Shown one piece after another: positions 45,355 through 56,718 of a stretch of 64,000 nt of DNA. Numbering within the stretch: position 1 is the first letter of the stretch; the number at the start of each line of letters is the position of its first letter. The notes beneath the pieces were generated by a model. The model saw nothing but the letters and a program-made list of their open reading frames with translations, was not told where the DNA came from and searched no databases. The position numbers and the translations under genes are program-made. Location of the stretch: contig NC_092796.1 in assembly GCF_918797505.1 (NCBI RefSeq), forward strand, positions 29,646,098 through 29,710,097, written 5' to 3'. The DNA is from Bemisia tabaci. Lineage: Eukaryota > Arthropoda > Insecta > Hemiptera > Aleyrodidae.

Positions 45355-46214
45355 CAGGGCCGGATTAAGGGGGTGGCCACATGGGCCGCGGCCCATGGCG
45401 GCAAATTTCGCAATTGTGGGTATTTAAAAAAATCGGATTCAGAGAAAAAATTACAAACGAGAAAAGGCGACAAAATCTCTCATTTCTTAAGAGTATAGTA
45501 ATTTCTAATTGTGTAGTCTTACGGTGATACAAATAGACTGCACCTTTAATTAGTCGAGTTAAGAGAGAAACCTAACACGCAATTTGGCATGGAGCGGCGC
45601 GGCACAGAGAGCAATGATGACGAGGACTTGAGATGAAAAGGCGAAGCTCTCAGCGCGGTGGTCGGCATGTAAAACATAATAGTACCTACAAGACTGCATG
45701 GATACTTCACGCATTGCGTCAAACACAGTGCGGTCAGCAGCGGTCGACGTGAAACGCATAGCGCCTACAAGACTGCGTGAATACTTCACGCATTACGCCA
45801 AAAACAGCACGGTCAGCGTGAAACGCGTAGCGCCTACCAGACTTCATGAATACTTCACGCATTGCGTCAAACACAGTGCGTTCGCGGTGGCGGAAGTTAA
45901 AATTATTAAATCACATTTATGTTTGTTCTTGCACAACTTTTACGTTCATTGCTTACAAATGGAAGGCCTTGTTCACACAGAGATAGGTTTACGGAACTTA
46001 ACTTTCGCGGTAAGTTCCGTGAACTTTTGCTAGTACTAGTAGTGTTGACAGGGCTTTCGCAAAAAATGTGTCCAACACGAGTAAACGCGTCTTATGCACC
46101 CCTCCCCCTCCGGCACGTTCACTTGATGGTTTTTAATGATGTTTCAAAACGAATGAGAAGGGGGCGGCAAAATACAGGCGGCCCATGGGCGGCAAACAGG
46201 TAAATCCGGCCCTG
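45355..46214. mobile_element. hAT-type non-autonomous element C3, 860 bp, 8-bp TSD
   Basis: CAGGGCCGGATTAAGGGGGT at the left and TAAATCCGGCCCTG at the right, flanked by ATTTTCTG on both sides (45347-45354 and 46215-46222). The interior holds three tandem units of the ACTTCACGCATT repeat and the 3' blocks shared with C1 and C2. It is the longest copy and contains an A+G-rich left third (GAGAGAAACC, GATGACGAGGACTTGAGATG) also seen in C2 but missing from C1. Confidence 0.95.
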
Positions 46215-46222
46215 ATTTTCTG

Positions 46223-47413
46223 GCAAACAAAAATATTGCAATCACCAATTGATCAAATATTCCTTCTAACAATTGTATGACTTCCTAGCGCATCTTTACG
46301 TCAGATCTGTGGTTAAACACCTAGATTTTTTCGACTTAATGCTACACTAGTGGACCAGGAGCGGACTAGCTAGGGAGGCTAGGGAGCAATCGCCTCTCAA
46401 AAATCTGCCTCGGGGTGCCGCGCGCAGGAGCCCTTGCGGCGACTATCTCCCCAGATTATTACGTATTTCTCAGTAGCCTTGAATCCTCTCTTTTCTCTTT
46501 AGGACCCCACAGTTCTTCGAATGTGCACCTGTAAGACCTATAAAGGACTCTAATGTCTCAAATAAAACCAGTAGTGTTGTGAATAAACCAAGTAAGCGTG
46601 GCCGAAATTCTGCGAGCAACTATTACTGCTCCCAAGCCGCTTACATTGCCTGTCGAGATATTGAAGGCGCACTGGTAGGCACAAGGGAAAAATAATGAGA
46701 GTTAACAACAAAGAAAGAAAAAAACACTGATTTAAGAAAACCAACGTACTGTTTTTTTTTTGTTTAAATTGTCAATTAGTTTGAAAAATTTTAGAAAGAA
46801 ATCGAGCTTCGTCGGTCCTAAGAAGGTCGATTTCTTCCCAAAATGTTTAAAACTGATCTAACAATATTATTATTATTATTATTATTATTTGTTTTTTCAC
46901 TTTCAACAAGTTAAAAATTGCTACTGATCAATAATATGACGTGGGCCAACATATCGAAAAGTAAATTTGGAGGAAAATATGAAAATTAATAATCAGAAAC
47001 TCGGATATATATTCATTTTTAATATTAGCCTTCAAATTACAGATATGTTCAAAGACTGAAAAATTTAGGATGCCATGGATTGACCTGTTAAAGTTTTTTT
47101 TTTCTATGTTGTACGACTAGGCGTGTAAAAATTATACATACTAATGCCATGCATGCCGGCACGCGCATCGCAATCCTGACTGACATTCCAATAATCCTTC
47201 CAATCGGAGGCGATTGCAATATCAACGCCTAGAATTAAAATTACTCACTAATCGTCAAGTTGACCAAACGGCGCAGGTGATGTTTTTCTTTTTTTTCATT
47301 TTGATAGAGATGTCAACTTTGATTAGCAGGTATTAGCGGTGAATGGAAGTGTCAATTGCAACCAATTAAAACAGGGGATTAACTCCACAGTTGTCAAAAA
47401 TGACGGCACCGTT

Positions 47414-47456
<43 letters not shown>

Positions 47457-48599
47457 GTTTACAGTTTACAATTAACTTACCAACTTAACATTGCACTTTC
47501 TCTATTCATTTTACGAATATTCCGAACACAACCTAGATTGTAACAGAAAGCTAACGCACTGTATTTACATTTGGCAAATTAAAACGTTTTGGTGTTATTA
47601 ATTTTTCTAGACTTGCAGTAAGCTTCGCGATTAGCGGAGAAACCATAATTTCGGCGTATTTTAATTCGTCAATTAGTAAAAAATAGTAGTGAATTTAAAA
47701 AATTAAACCACGCTCGAATATGAGAGCACGTGCTGCTTAGTTGCCTAACGTAAAATGAAACAGATCCTTCTTATTTCGTAAAAAATAAAATTCGTCGAGT
47801 TTCAAGTACTCGAACTGTTCCTAAGAGCCTCTCGGATGATCATTGAAAGTTACACAAGGAACGAAGGATTCGTTCAATAAATTTTCTACTTGGACGCTAC
47901 TCGATCCATCTTTAAAACTTCATTTTTGTATTATTTTACTGTTCTTTTCGGTACACTGCACACAGCAGATCAGTATGACAAATAAAGTAGGGTTTTGAAT
48001 GAAATCTTACACGATTCTCTCCAGCCGGACAGAATTATTATCAACCTCCAAGTAAGCAGCATTATTCTATGATGCAAAGATTACTACTTTCTTGATCAAG
48101 CCGCAAATACTGTTCCCAGTCCAGGCCAAGGCAACGGCCTCAAAAAAAGTGGCAAAAGATACCGTTTGCATGCTACGCTCATGAAATATGATTGACGCCG
48201 GCCGCCGCGCCGACTACTTTGCGCAGAGATATTAATCTAATGAATACAGATGTTATTTACTCGATAACATCGATTGTCGTAAGTCACTTCTTGTGAATCA
48301 TTCCAAAAGTGTCAGCTCAGCTGAAAAGGTTGACTAATGCCTCAGGTTATAGTCCGCAACCAATGATAGAATAAAGCAGATGGTGAGTGCACTCTGTTTC
48401 TTTTTCATTTGGATTGCATTTCGCAAAAAGGAACCAATGTCAATGCATTCCGGTGTCGCTAAGATCGTGCAACTTTTCTTCTCTTGCAAATATAGACTAA
48501 TCATCCAAACAAGTTATATCTCTACTCCCAATAAACTGTTAATTCAAGACGGCAATCACTTTAGTAACTTTAATTTCTCGCACGATTTCAGTCATCGCA
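46223..48599. other. Intron; simple repeats only
   Basis: A hAT-like tip without a partner (CAGGAGCGGACTAGC) is near 46359. A short ATT repeat is at about 46868-46889. No exon was recognised. TTTACAG is repeated just after the T tract at 47453. Confidence 0.5.
47415..47453. repeat. Poly(T) tract, 39 bases
   Basis: Uninterrupted T run followed by TTACAGTTTACAGTTTACAA-type short repetition, as left by reverse-oriented retroposition or slippage. Confidence 0.92.
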
Positions 48600-48688
48600 G
48601 ATCAATTTTTCCGAGGAAAAATCAAGTATGACGGGAAATCTGCAAAGTCGCAGACGAATATTCGTGGTTTTCTACTTTGGTCATTGAT
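48600..48688. mobile_element. Family D' element, right part
   Basis: AAAATCAAGTATGACGGGAA then ATCTGCAAAGTCGCAGACG and GTGGTTTTCTACTTTGGTCA then TTGAT match one end of D'. The other end is not visible. Confidence 0.55.
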
Positions 48689-48689
48689 T

Positions 48690-51600
48690 TACACCTATAG
48701 TGATAGAAGGATGTGCATTTCCTGCCGATTATGCAATAACAGCCGTTGGATGTAAAAAGATTTCCCTCGCAAAATGTCCACATGAAGCACAGAATGGTCG
48801 AACTTGATCGAAAGTTGGACAACTGTGGACACACCGGGTAAATTTTTACACGTGCCAAACAAGACCGGTGACCGCTGGTCCATCGATTTCTCAGCGTTGT
48901 CTTGTTGGTCATTATCTTGTCGGTCTAGAGAAGCATCCGGTCCTTGGCAGTGTTACCGTCTCTCAGTGAAGTCTCGCTCTTTTTACATTGCCTCCCTGGA
49001 GAAATTTTACGAATTTTCCGTAAAAATGGCACCACTGGGTCTTGACTCGGCCCTCGTGCATGTAAATTCGCAGACAGAGTTGCGAACATTTCGAACTGGT
49101 TCCCCACCTCCTAGTCATCAGCGAGCCAATTACGTAACGTGCATTTCCATCGGGTTTTACGATAGCGAAGCTCTCGGTTGAAATTCGTTCTGTTTTCGTT
49201 GATACGGGTCCATCCGTTGATTTTGGTGATTGGTGGTCGTTGATGAATTTGTTTGTTTACTTTTCTGTTTTGCGTTCAAGTCACCGGGATTTGTTGCGTT
49301 GCTGTGGCCGTTAAATCTATTGGATAGTTTATAGAACGTTCAGTTGTGGACCCTCTGATCAGTTTTTCATTCCGTTTTAGTTTACCTTTCTATTCGGCGT
49401 TTAAGTCACCCGTATAGATTTGAATTACCATATATTAAAATCGACAGTTTCATTAAAATTTGCGATTGGTTTGTATGCCATTGTGAGATCTGGGTCATGT
49501 GGGTCACTGAATGCCACCAATTTTAACACGGTGACATGATACCTCTATGCAGGAACTATCATGTAAGTTTTAAATCATTTACATCTCATCGAATAACTTT
49601 GGATAAGTGGCCAGAATTCACTGAATTCCACTCGACTTAACAAGTAGCGAGCAAAAATATTGAAGCCCATTTAAAGAAAAGTCTAATTTATGCTATTTTG
49701 CTACAGTCTTTAGAGGCACACAGTTCTTATTTGGTGTAGAAATAAGTTCCTTCATAAATGAATTCCTGTCAAATAAAATATTTATTTTCTTTCATCGGCA
49801 AAAACCTGTATTCCAATTGAACGGAATCAACAAGAATCGGACTAACTTTGTTTCACGTTGTCTAATTTTTTGTCATGTTTTTTTCATTTGTCAGCGGTCG
49901 AAACATCCCAGCCCCCAGAAACTTTTCGTAGATTTTTCCCAACTTTGACTTGAAATATATATTAGAATGTGGTTTCTATTCGGCTGCTTTCAAATTGGAA
50001 TGTCATTTCCGCATAGCCATTTCTTTTTTTGGAGATAGTGCATTCCCAAAAAGTGAAAGACCTTCATGAGTGTATGTGAACTAAATCCAGCTCCCGGAAA
50101 ATGGAATCTATTAGCAACTTCCCAACAAGGATATGAAGTGTTACGAATAAACAGGAGAACGAAATACTCGGTCAGGATATTATAAGCAGGATTTTTACGC
50201 TTTAAGTTTCCTCTGCCAAAGTATACTTTCAGCTTACTATTGTTACGTCTGGTGACATTTGTGTCTGTACCATCGTCGCAAACGTCTGACTCTATGATAC
50301 GAGTTAACACGTTCTGCGCTCATTTGAATAAAATAGAAACTAGTCGCCTGCTCGATTTTGCAACAATGTCCGTGCCCTACGTGCAGCCTGCAGTGTGAAC
50401 AGTATGCCTCTGCAGATGTTACGTAATATGGTGGGTGTTCAGCTGTCTGTGGTTACGTAACGAAAATTTTCTTTTCTGAAATTTGAATTTGACATTCTGT
50501 ACCCCTTTCTTAAATTCATATTACGAATTTTGCGATGCGACATTAAAATAAAACACCGTGTTTTTTTACCGGAAATTCTCCTATGCAGTAAATTTTCATT
50601 TGAATCATTCCAGTCCGAAGTCTCTGGAAGATTGTAAATGTTCTCAATCCGTCATTCCAAAAAAAAAAAAAAAATCGCGGCACTTTTTATTATCTGACCC
50701 CTTCTCGCTTTTTTCTCAAAATTAGCGTGTTACTTTCACCATGTGATCTCTAGACCAGATATAATTTTAACGTAAAATAAAGGGCTGAAAACTAGATCCC
50801 TGGCATTTGGGTCTCTAATTTTACATCCGTATAGTCTGGATCTATTTAAATTATGAGCGTGCTGCGGAAAATTCTTCTGAGCAAAGATTTCGGCAATAGG
50901 ATCAATGTACCACACCCAATCGCCATTTTTTGTCACAAAAGAGTTACTTGTGAACTCCTTTTTAGTTAGTTAAATTTGCATTCTACGTTACCAAAACAAC
51001 TTTAGATTGTTTTATTTTTTTACATTCTAGTGAGAATAATCTCAATGTTCAGGCGCTCACCTGTGTCTTACTAAGGATGCCCTTGATAGTGCTAGACTCG
51101 CGCCACTAGACTAAAATCTCTTGCCAAGAAATGTGGACAGCTATGTGAATTCAGAAAAAAAGACAAATTGCTTTCTGATCACGCGAAGTATTGGCATGTA
51201 AACGACTACACTCGGTTGGATCGTTCGAAACAGAGTCTAAAGCTCTGAATATGTTATTGCTAATTTAATTTCTTGACTATTATCAAACGATTCTATTCAG
51301 CTCAAAGACGATAGGACACAATGAATTAGCACGTTGTTTTCAAAAATGTTTCCACGGGTAGGTATGTATAGATCTCTTCTATGTAACAATGTCAAAAAAA
51401 CCACATATATTTTTTACAGGGGCGATTAGAAGAGCTTTAACAGAAGAAGTATCAAGGAATCCTCCAGGGCCCCTCCAGCTACTCCCATGTCTTTCTATAT
51501 AGAACATTTTGGAATCTTCAAAACATTTCAAAAACGTTGTGAAACATTAAAGATCGCGTGTCCAGTAAAACGATGTGATGAATAATCGTGGTTTTCCAAA

Positions 51601-51693
51601 GGATATTATGTCAATAAGTTCCTTCTGCTTAAAACAACACCAAATGATCCAATAGCGCACATACGTGGACTAATCTACAAGCTCATACGTACT
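48690..51693. other. Intron, no gene that I can support
   Basis: Three kilobases without repeat-family copies. A Cys-rich minus-strand open frame (48622-48912) and an overlapping plus-strand frame (48804-49181) were examined and rejected as genes. Confidence 0.4.
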
Positions 51694-51910
51694 TATCGAT
51701 GACCGAAGTGCAAAACCACGTATCTCCGTTTTCAAAGTTGCAGACCATATCTTTTCTCTGCAAAATTAGTCTTCATAACTTCTTCAAAACTTTCTTGGTT
51801 TTTCTTCTCGATCAGCAGAATTTTCTGTAAAAATGTTAAGCTATACAGTTAGCTTGTCTTTTTTCGAAAAAATAAAGTAGAAGCGAAAATATTAAAACAT
51901 CGCCTTATTG
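51694..51910. mobile_element. Family D' element, right end eroded
   Basis: ATCGATGACCGAAGTGCAAA then ACCACGTATCTCCG at the left, with CAGCAGAATTTTCTGTAAAA and AAAATAAAGTAGAAGCGAAA inside, as in 35304-35562. Confidence 0.7.
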
Positions 51911-52011
51911 CAAATGGAAGCCCACTTGGCCTGCATTTTGCAATTCGGAACTACAATTTCTGCATGGCCCTTCGATAAAAACACCTACCTGCGTAGGGAA
52001 ACTAATGGCAC

Positions 52012-52272
52012 ATATCGACGGTGAAACTACCAAACCACGTATCTCGTTTGCGGTGTTTAAAAATCTACGCTCACATTTTATTCATTTGAAGTAGACCAAA
52101 TCAATATCATTCCTTGAAATCTTCACGGAATTTTCTCCGCACAAAGAGGAAAAATCACAGAAATTTTCAAGACTGGATGTTAAGTAGTTTTTCATTTAAA
52201 AAATAAAGTATGACAGGAAGTCTGCGACATCGCAAACCGAGATACGTGGTTTGGTAGTTTCACCGTCGATAT
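52012..52272. mobile_element. Family D MITE, 261 bp, young copy
   Basis: ATATCGACGGTGAAACTACC at the left and GGTAGTTTCACCGTCGATAT at the right, with 5 differences from 3666-3926. It appears inserted into an older repeat: GAAACTAATGGCAC before and GTTATTTCTAAAATGAGC after resemble the uninterrupted GAAACCAATGGCACTTACGT then CGTTTCTAAACTGAGC at 59201-59236. Confidence 0.9.
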
Positions 52273-52418
52273 GTTATTTCTAAAATGAGCTAGATATTTT
52301 AGTTCCTGATTGCAATATGTGATCCATTTGATGCTCAAGATGAATGGGATGCAGATCCGTCGATCTGTTTTCGGAGCTTCAATGCAGCGCGAAAAATTCC
52401 GAAGGCATCAGTATAGTG

Positions 52419-52542
52419 CTGCCGTGATAGCAAAGAGTGCAGTGAGTGAATGCTGGGATGAACCTTGAGACCCATAAAAGCATGTGCTATCCATGGCTTA
52501 TACAGACATTTACTTACTCTGTTCTCTTCGCTATCACGGCAG
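52419..52542. mobile_element. 124-bp MITE with family-B-like ends
   Basis: CTGCCGTGATAGCAAAGAGT at the left and CTCTTCGCTATCACGGCAG at the right. The outer CTGCCGTG is identical to family B but the interior differs. The flanks AGTG and CGTG match 3 of 4 bases, as for family B. Probably a short relative mobilised by the same enzyme. Confidence 0.8.
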
Positions 52543-52826
52543 CGTGGATCCATTGCGCCAGTCGTGTCCACACTAATCCCAACAAGGCCATTATGCGTGC
52601 CACTCGCGGAGGCCTTCAACTTCTGTGCGCACCCACCCACGCACCCGTCAAAGCGTCTAGGAAGCCCGGCTGGACTTTCACTGCGTCGCGGCATTGGCCG
52701 TGTTATAAGCACGCGACTCAAATGCAACGATTTTTTTCCGCGCATGAGCGTATGTCTGTCGCAGAAAAATAGTAAAATCAGGTATTATTTCAAATTCCAA
52801 GGCAAATAATCAAATATCCTAACTTA

Positions 52827-53037
52827 CACTGAAAAAAAAAGAATCTTGAATTTGCCGCCGAGAAATATTTTTTTCTTAAATCAAGAATTTTGCTGTTTAA
52901 TATGAACTACTCTACCGCTTAATCCAAGCATTATTTTGCTTTTATCAAGACAAATTCAGCTAAAATCAAGACAAAACGAATTCTTGGCGGCAAATTAAAG
53001 AATTATCATGCTTTAACCAAGCACCTTTTTTTCAGTG
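52827..53037. mobile_element. 211-bp MITE, CACTGAAAA ends, TA on both sides
   Basis: CACTGAAAAAAAAAGAATCT at the left and GCACCTTTTTTTCAGTG at the right, with inner pairing (GAATTTGCCGCC with GGCGGCAAATT). TA lies outside each end. It may be related to 1346-1555. Confidence 0.75.
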
Positions 53038-53580
53038 TAGATTGAAATTCTGATTCTTTTCCCAATTTCAGTCAAAATAATCATTGCACCTGTAAAAAAG
53101 AATTGTTTGTAAAAATGAACATCATAAAAGATTAAAATGCGTTCATTTAGGTTTAAAGGAATTTATCACATAATATTCACAAGATTTGTGAATAATACTT
53201 TAATGAATTCATCCCTAATTTACATTTTACAGCTTTTTTCAAACTTATTATTGTGAGAAATCATCTAGTCGTTTAAGAGAAAAATAAGAAGGTATCGGGA
53301 AAAACTATTCGGTGAGTGATGGATAAAAACCAACTCGCCGTGTCGATCAGCAATCCATTTTTCCCGTTCTTTCCTAATGAGTAAGAATTCCCCATGGAAA
53401 TGAGAATTTCCCCACGAGACGATGCGCTGGAAAGCTGCGGGGCACTGACAAGATCGCGATTTTTTGTTTGTTTTCATAAACCCACCTCCCATCTCCATCT
53501 CCCTCGTTCTACTACCTCCGCTCTATATATCTCTCTCGATCCGCATCACAGGTTTTCCCGCCTCGCAATCCGTTGAACCT

Positions 53581-53682
53581 CTGACGTAAAGGCGTATCTC
53601 GATTTCCACGTGAGCCTTGTTTTACGTATAAATCCATGGTTTCGGGGGCTCATGTGAAACTAGTGATACGTTCTTACGTTAG
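53581..53682. mobile_element. About 102-bp MITE, CTGACGTAAAGGCGTATCTC ends
   Basis: CTGACGTAAAGGCGTATCTC at the left is matched by GATACGTTCTTACGTTAG at the right. Same family as 63856-63956, which has sharper ends. Confidence 0.7.
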
Positions 53683-54503
53683 AAGAGCGACGAATCGTAT
53701 GAATATTTAGTTTGATTCGGAGCCCTGAGTCCTCCACTCGTATCTGGAGCTTTATAACATGTGGAAGCGGGCTCGAATTCAATCACCAGCTGTGTTTCGT
53801 TCAAAGGAGAAATGAAGCGAAAAAAACGACCTGCGCGATTTAGACATACAGCAAAATAGTTCATTCATTTTTGTATACAAACTGACATTTGGATGAGTAT
53901 ATTTATACCTTAAAAATAACAACAAATGCATTGATCAACAAAACAAAAGAAAAAACTAATAATATTAACCCATGGGAGAGTATCATAAGTTTTTTGTACT
54001 TTTCCCTCTTTTTCGGTAATGCCGAAATAGAAGAAAAAAAAATAATTTAAGAGAGAAAAATGTTTTAAGTTTTAACGGTATGAAGTGAATTATGGGGACA
54101 TTTCACGCGACAAATTGATCTTGCCTCTTGCTAACAACAATAATGATAAGAAGTCACCTATGGCAATTCAGCTATATTTTGTAATGAAGAATTCCCGTAA
54201 GAGAACTCAATTGCATAAAAAAACTTATGCCAAATATGTTGTTTCTAAAGTGAGCAAGAACTGATAATTCTCCATTACAAAATGTAGTCCAATTTTTATT
54301 ACATATAAAAATTAGTGAAACCCTAAAATTTCTTTTTTCTGTGACCAATTGGTAATTTTTTTTCTTTCGTCTATATTTATTGTGAAAAATTGCTGCAGAA
54401 ACATGCGGACTTTTAGGAATGCTTTTGTGTGAGACTTTAGGGCACTTACTGAGATCCAAATGGAGGCCATATCGAGAAAATAGGTTCCTAGCCCTCCTGC
54501 GAG

Positions 54504-54753
54504 CTGATTATTGAAATTGATAGACAAAGCTATATACATGAAAGATAGAGACATAATAAGGCGATCCTATTGGTTGAAAAAGGGTGGTTCCTATTGACTG
54601 AAGGGGAAAATGTTGGCCAAACTTTAGGGTCTCTCGTCGGTTGCGGCTAATTAGTCTATTTACCGCCGTACGTCTATTGCATCTACCCGCTTCAACCAAT
54701 AGGATCGCCCCAATATGCCTCTGTCTTTTTTGTCTATCAATTTCAATAATCAG
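54504..54753. mobile_element. 250-bp fold-back just upstream of transporter exon 2
   Basis: CTGATTATTGAAATTGATAG then ACAAA at the left is perfectly complementary to the right end (54729-54753). A second pair inside is GGCGATCCTATTGGTTGAA (54561-54579) with TTCAACCAATAGGATCGCC. It ends only 113 bases before the exon 2 acceptor site, so an RNA hairpin here could influence splicing. Confidence 0.85.
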
Positions 54754-54866
54754 TCTGCTGGCACTTTGAACGGAGGATGAGTTTTCAAAACATTCCTTGC
54801 GTAACTTTCAATGCTTAAAAAACGTGAGTGTTTGGTCTCATTGAACTTTTTTTCTCATGATTTCAG

Positions 54867-54984
54867 CGGAGAGAAGAAGAAGGAGTATGATGACAGCGTG
54901 GACGAGGTGAAAAGTCTGGATTTGGAGACGTCCGATTCGGAACAGTCAGTGAACATGGACAACATGCGAACGGCCTTACCACAG
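54867..54984 (+). CDS. Tret1-like sugar transporter, exon 2 (cytoplasmic N-terminus)
   Basis: The acceptor CTCATGATTTCAG and the donor GTAAAATG bound 118 nt. The first base completes the codon begun at 33397. The remaining 39 codons read GEKKKEYDDSVDEVKSLDLE, then TSDSEQSVNMDNMR, then TALPQ. This is an acidic, charged segment ending in the short ALPQ motif that precedes the first membrane helix of insect Tret1-like transporters. It is cytoplasmic in this family. The Ser and acidic residues could be phosphorylation sites, though this is inference. It ends in phase 0 and joins directly to 59480. Coding character is supported by the clean frame and the fit with the next exon. Confidence 0.82.
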
Positions 54985-56462
54985 GTAAAATGAGCCTCGT
55001 CACTTCACTTCGCAATCCGCGGTAATTAAATCGATCGGCTTGCGCTGAGAAACATCATTGCCACAACTCATGATTAAACGGAAAATTTGACCCGATTTTC
55101 GAAACGCAGAAAGTCGGAACTTCGAGTTTATAAAAAAAAACCCCGTCACATTTAATGAGGTACTTGACTAAAGTTCGTAAGGGACGGTATGTTTTCAATT
55201 TTTAGATTTGATGTTTTAAACTTGGACCCTCTGTGTACATTTCAATCTGTGTTTTACAAAACATTTTTCACTCTTAAATCGCATTTTACGTGTGTTTAAA
55301 TTCATAAAAAAAATTTTTTTTTACTTTCTATAACACTATATATATACATTTTTAACTACATTAGCTGTATAAAGTAAAACTTTGGCAGTTATCAACTGAA
55401 AAAAATTCCAAAATTTGGCAATTAATTAAATTGTTTGCGATAAAACAGTACATTTGTACCCCAGAACAAAAAGCTACTTAATTTTAGCCCTTTTCTTGAG
55501 AGAAAATCTTTTTGATCGGGAAAATGTCACATTCATTCCTCGATCCACAATTTTCTTTTTCAAAATATTTAACTTTAAATCTGGTTACCCAAGCTATTTA
55601 TTGACTTTAAATCTAAACCTATTTGATAGCTATTAATATAAGCGCACATCAAAAAAAAGTGTTTCACGATCTCTTGTTACACCAAAGGCAAATGCAAGCA
55701 TTATTTTAATCGACATTAAACAAAAAAGGATTCAATGTTGAACTGTCTCGATCCTTGCTGCTGAAATTCATTCTTGCGGCTATTTTCATTATTCTTCATT
55801 CATACATGAGTTACCTTTTTTTAAAGTCTCCTTTGTTCCTATCAATTTGGCAACATAACGCGTGTGAGCATCATCACAGGCAGAGCGTCAGTCATCAATG
55901 AAATAGATGGATATACAAGTAGCCACAAGCTAATTACAGCACAATAGTAGCGTACGTAATCCCTTGAAAATAATAATTATGAAGAATCGACGCAGTAAAA
56001 AATGAGGGCAAGGAAGGTGAAGTTCACAAATTTATTGTCTAAACAAAAAAAACTGCCTCCAGAGATTCTTTTTTTTTCAATCAAAGAGGACAGGTAGTAT
56101 CTACCGACTGTGCTGCCAAGCGGAACGAATAACGGGTTCACACGGGAAATAGTGTATGGTTTGAAATGTGAGGATAGAAGTCGGTTTTTGGCTTGTTGGT
56201 CATATTTTTTCGCATTTTATTAGCTGGTAATTAATGTACACAAATCATCAGAGTAATCAAACACTTCAAATGGGAGGGGAAGTCCTCATCAGAAAATTTT
56301 CGAAATTTTAAAGCATCTCATACGCAATTTGAGTAGATTTCGTCTTGGATAATTACCTAATATAAGCGTCCCTCCTTCTCCTTTCTTTCTACCGTTTTTC
56401 TTCCTCCTTTCTATGGGGCGAAAAAGAGGGGGGGGGGGGGGCACACGACCCAACTACCCATA
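54985..56462. other. Intron 2 of the Tret1-like gene, no feature
   Basis: AT-rich intron sequence with A and T runs; no exon or repeat family copy was recognised before the family B element at 56463. Confidence 0.5.
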
Positions 56463-56714
56463 CTGCCGTGCTTAGGAAGAACGCCGCATGAACCTGAGAG
56501 AGTTGCGAAATTTCCCCGAGTAAAACATGTATTTTTGAAGGAAGCTATGCATATTTTTCCTTGACGTTTTCACGTATTCTAGATTAAATTGCGAACAAAT
56601 TTGAGAAAAAATTGGAGGAAAAAAGTTCAGAATTTTCCCAGTAAATTTGACTTACATTGAAGGAAATACGGCGACGGTTGAGTGTTCATAAGGCGTTCTT
56701 CCTTAACACGGCAG
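56463..56714. mobile_element. Family B MITE, 252 bp, TSD CATA
   Basis: CTGCCGTGCTTAGGAAGAAC at the left, GTTCTTCCTTAACACGGCAG at the right. CATA lies on both sides (56459-56462 and 56715-56718). A G run precedes it (56429-56441). Confidence 0.92.
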
Positions 56715-56718
56715 CATA

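Larger units (their letters stand above)
33398..54866 (+). other. 21.5-kb first intron of the Tret1-like gene
   Basis: Bounded by GTCAGTC and by TTTTTTTCTCATGATTTCAG. It contains family A, B, C, D, D', E, F and H elements and several fold-backs described separately. I found no exon with transporter-like or other recognisable protein sequence in it. Confidence 0.5.

Noticed and set aside
48622..48912. Cys-rich minus-strand frame with a string CEGNLFTSNGC faintly like a Kunitz domain
   Set aside because: Cysteine spacing does not fit Kunitz (residues missing between the conserved Cys), no signal peptide or splice-supported partner, and an overlapping plus-strand frame is equally open.
48804..49181. 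125-codon plus-strand open frame
   Set aside because: No recognisable domain and its translation looks random; it overlaps the frame above on the other strand.
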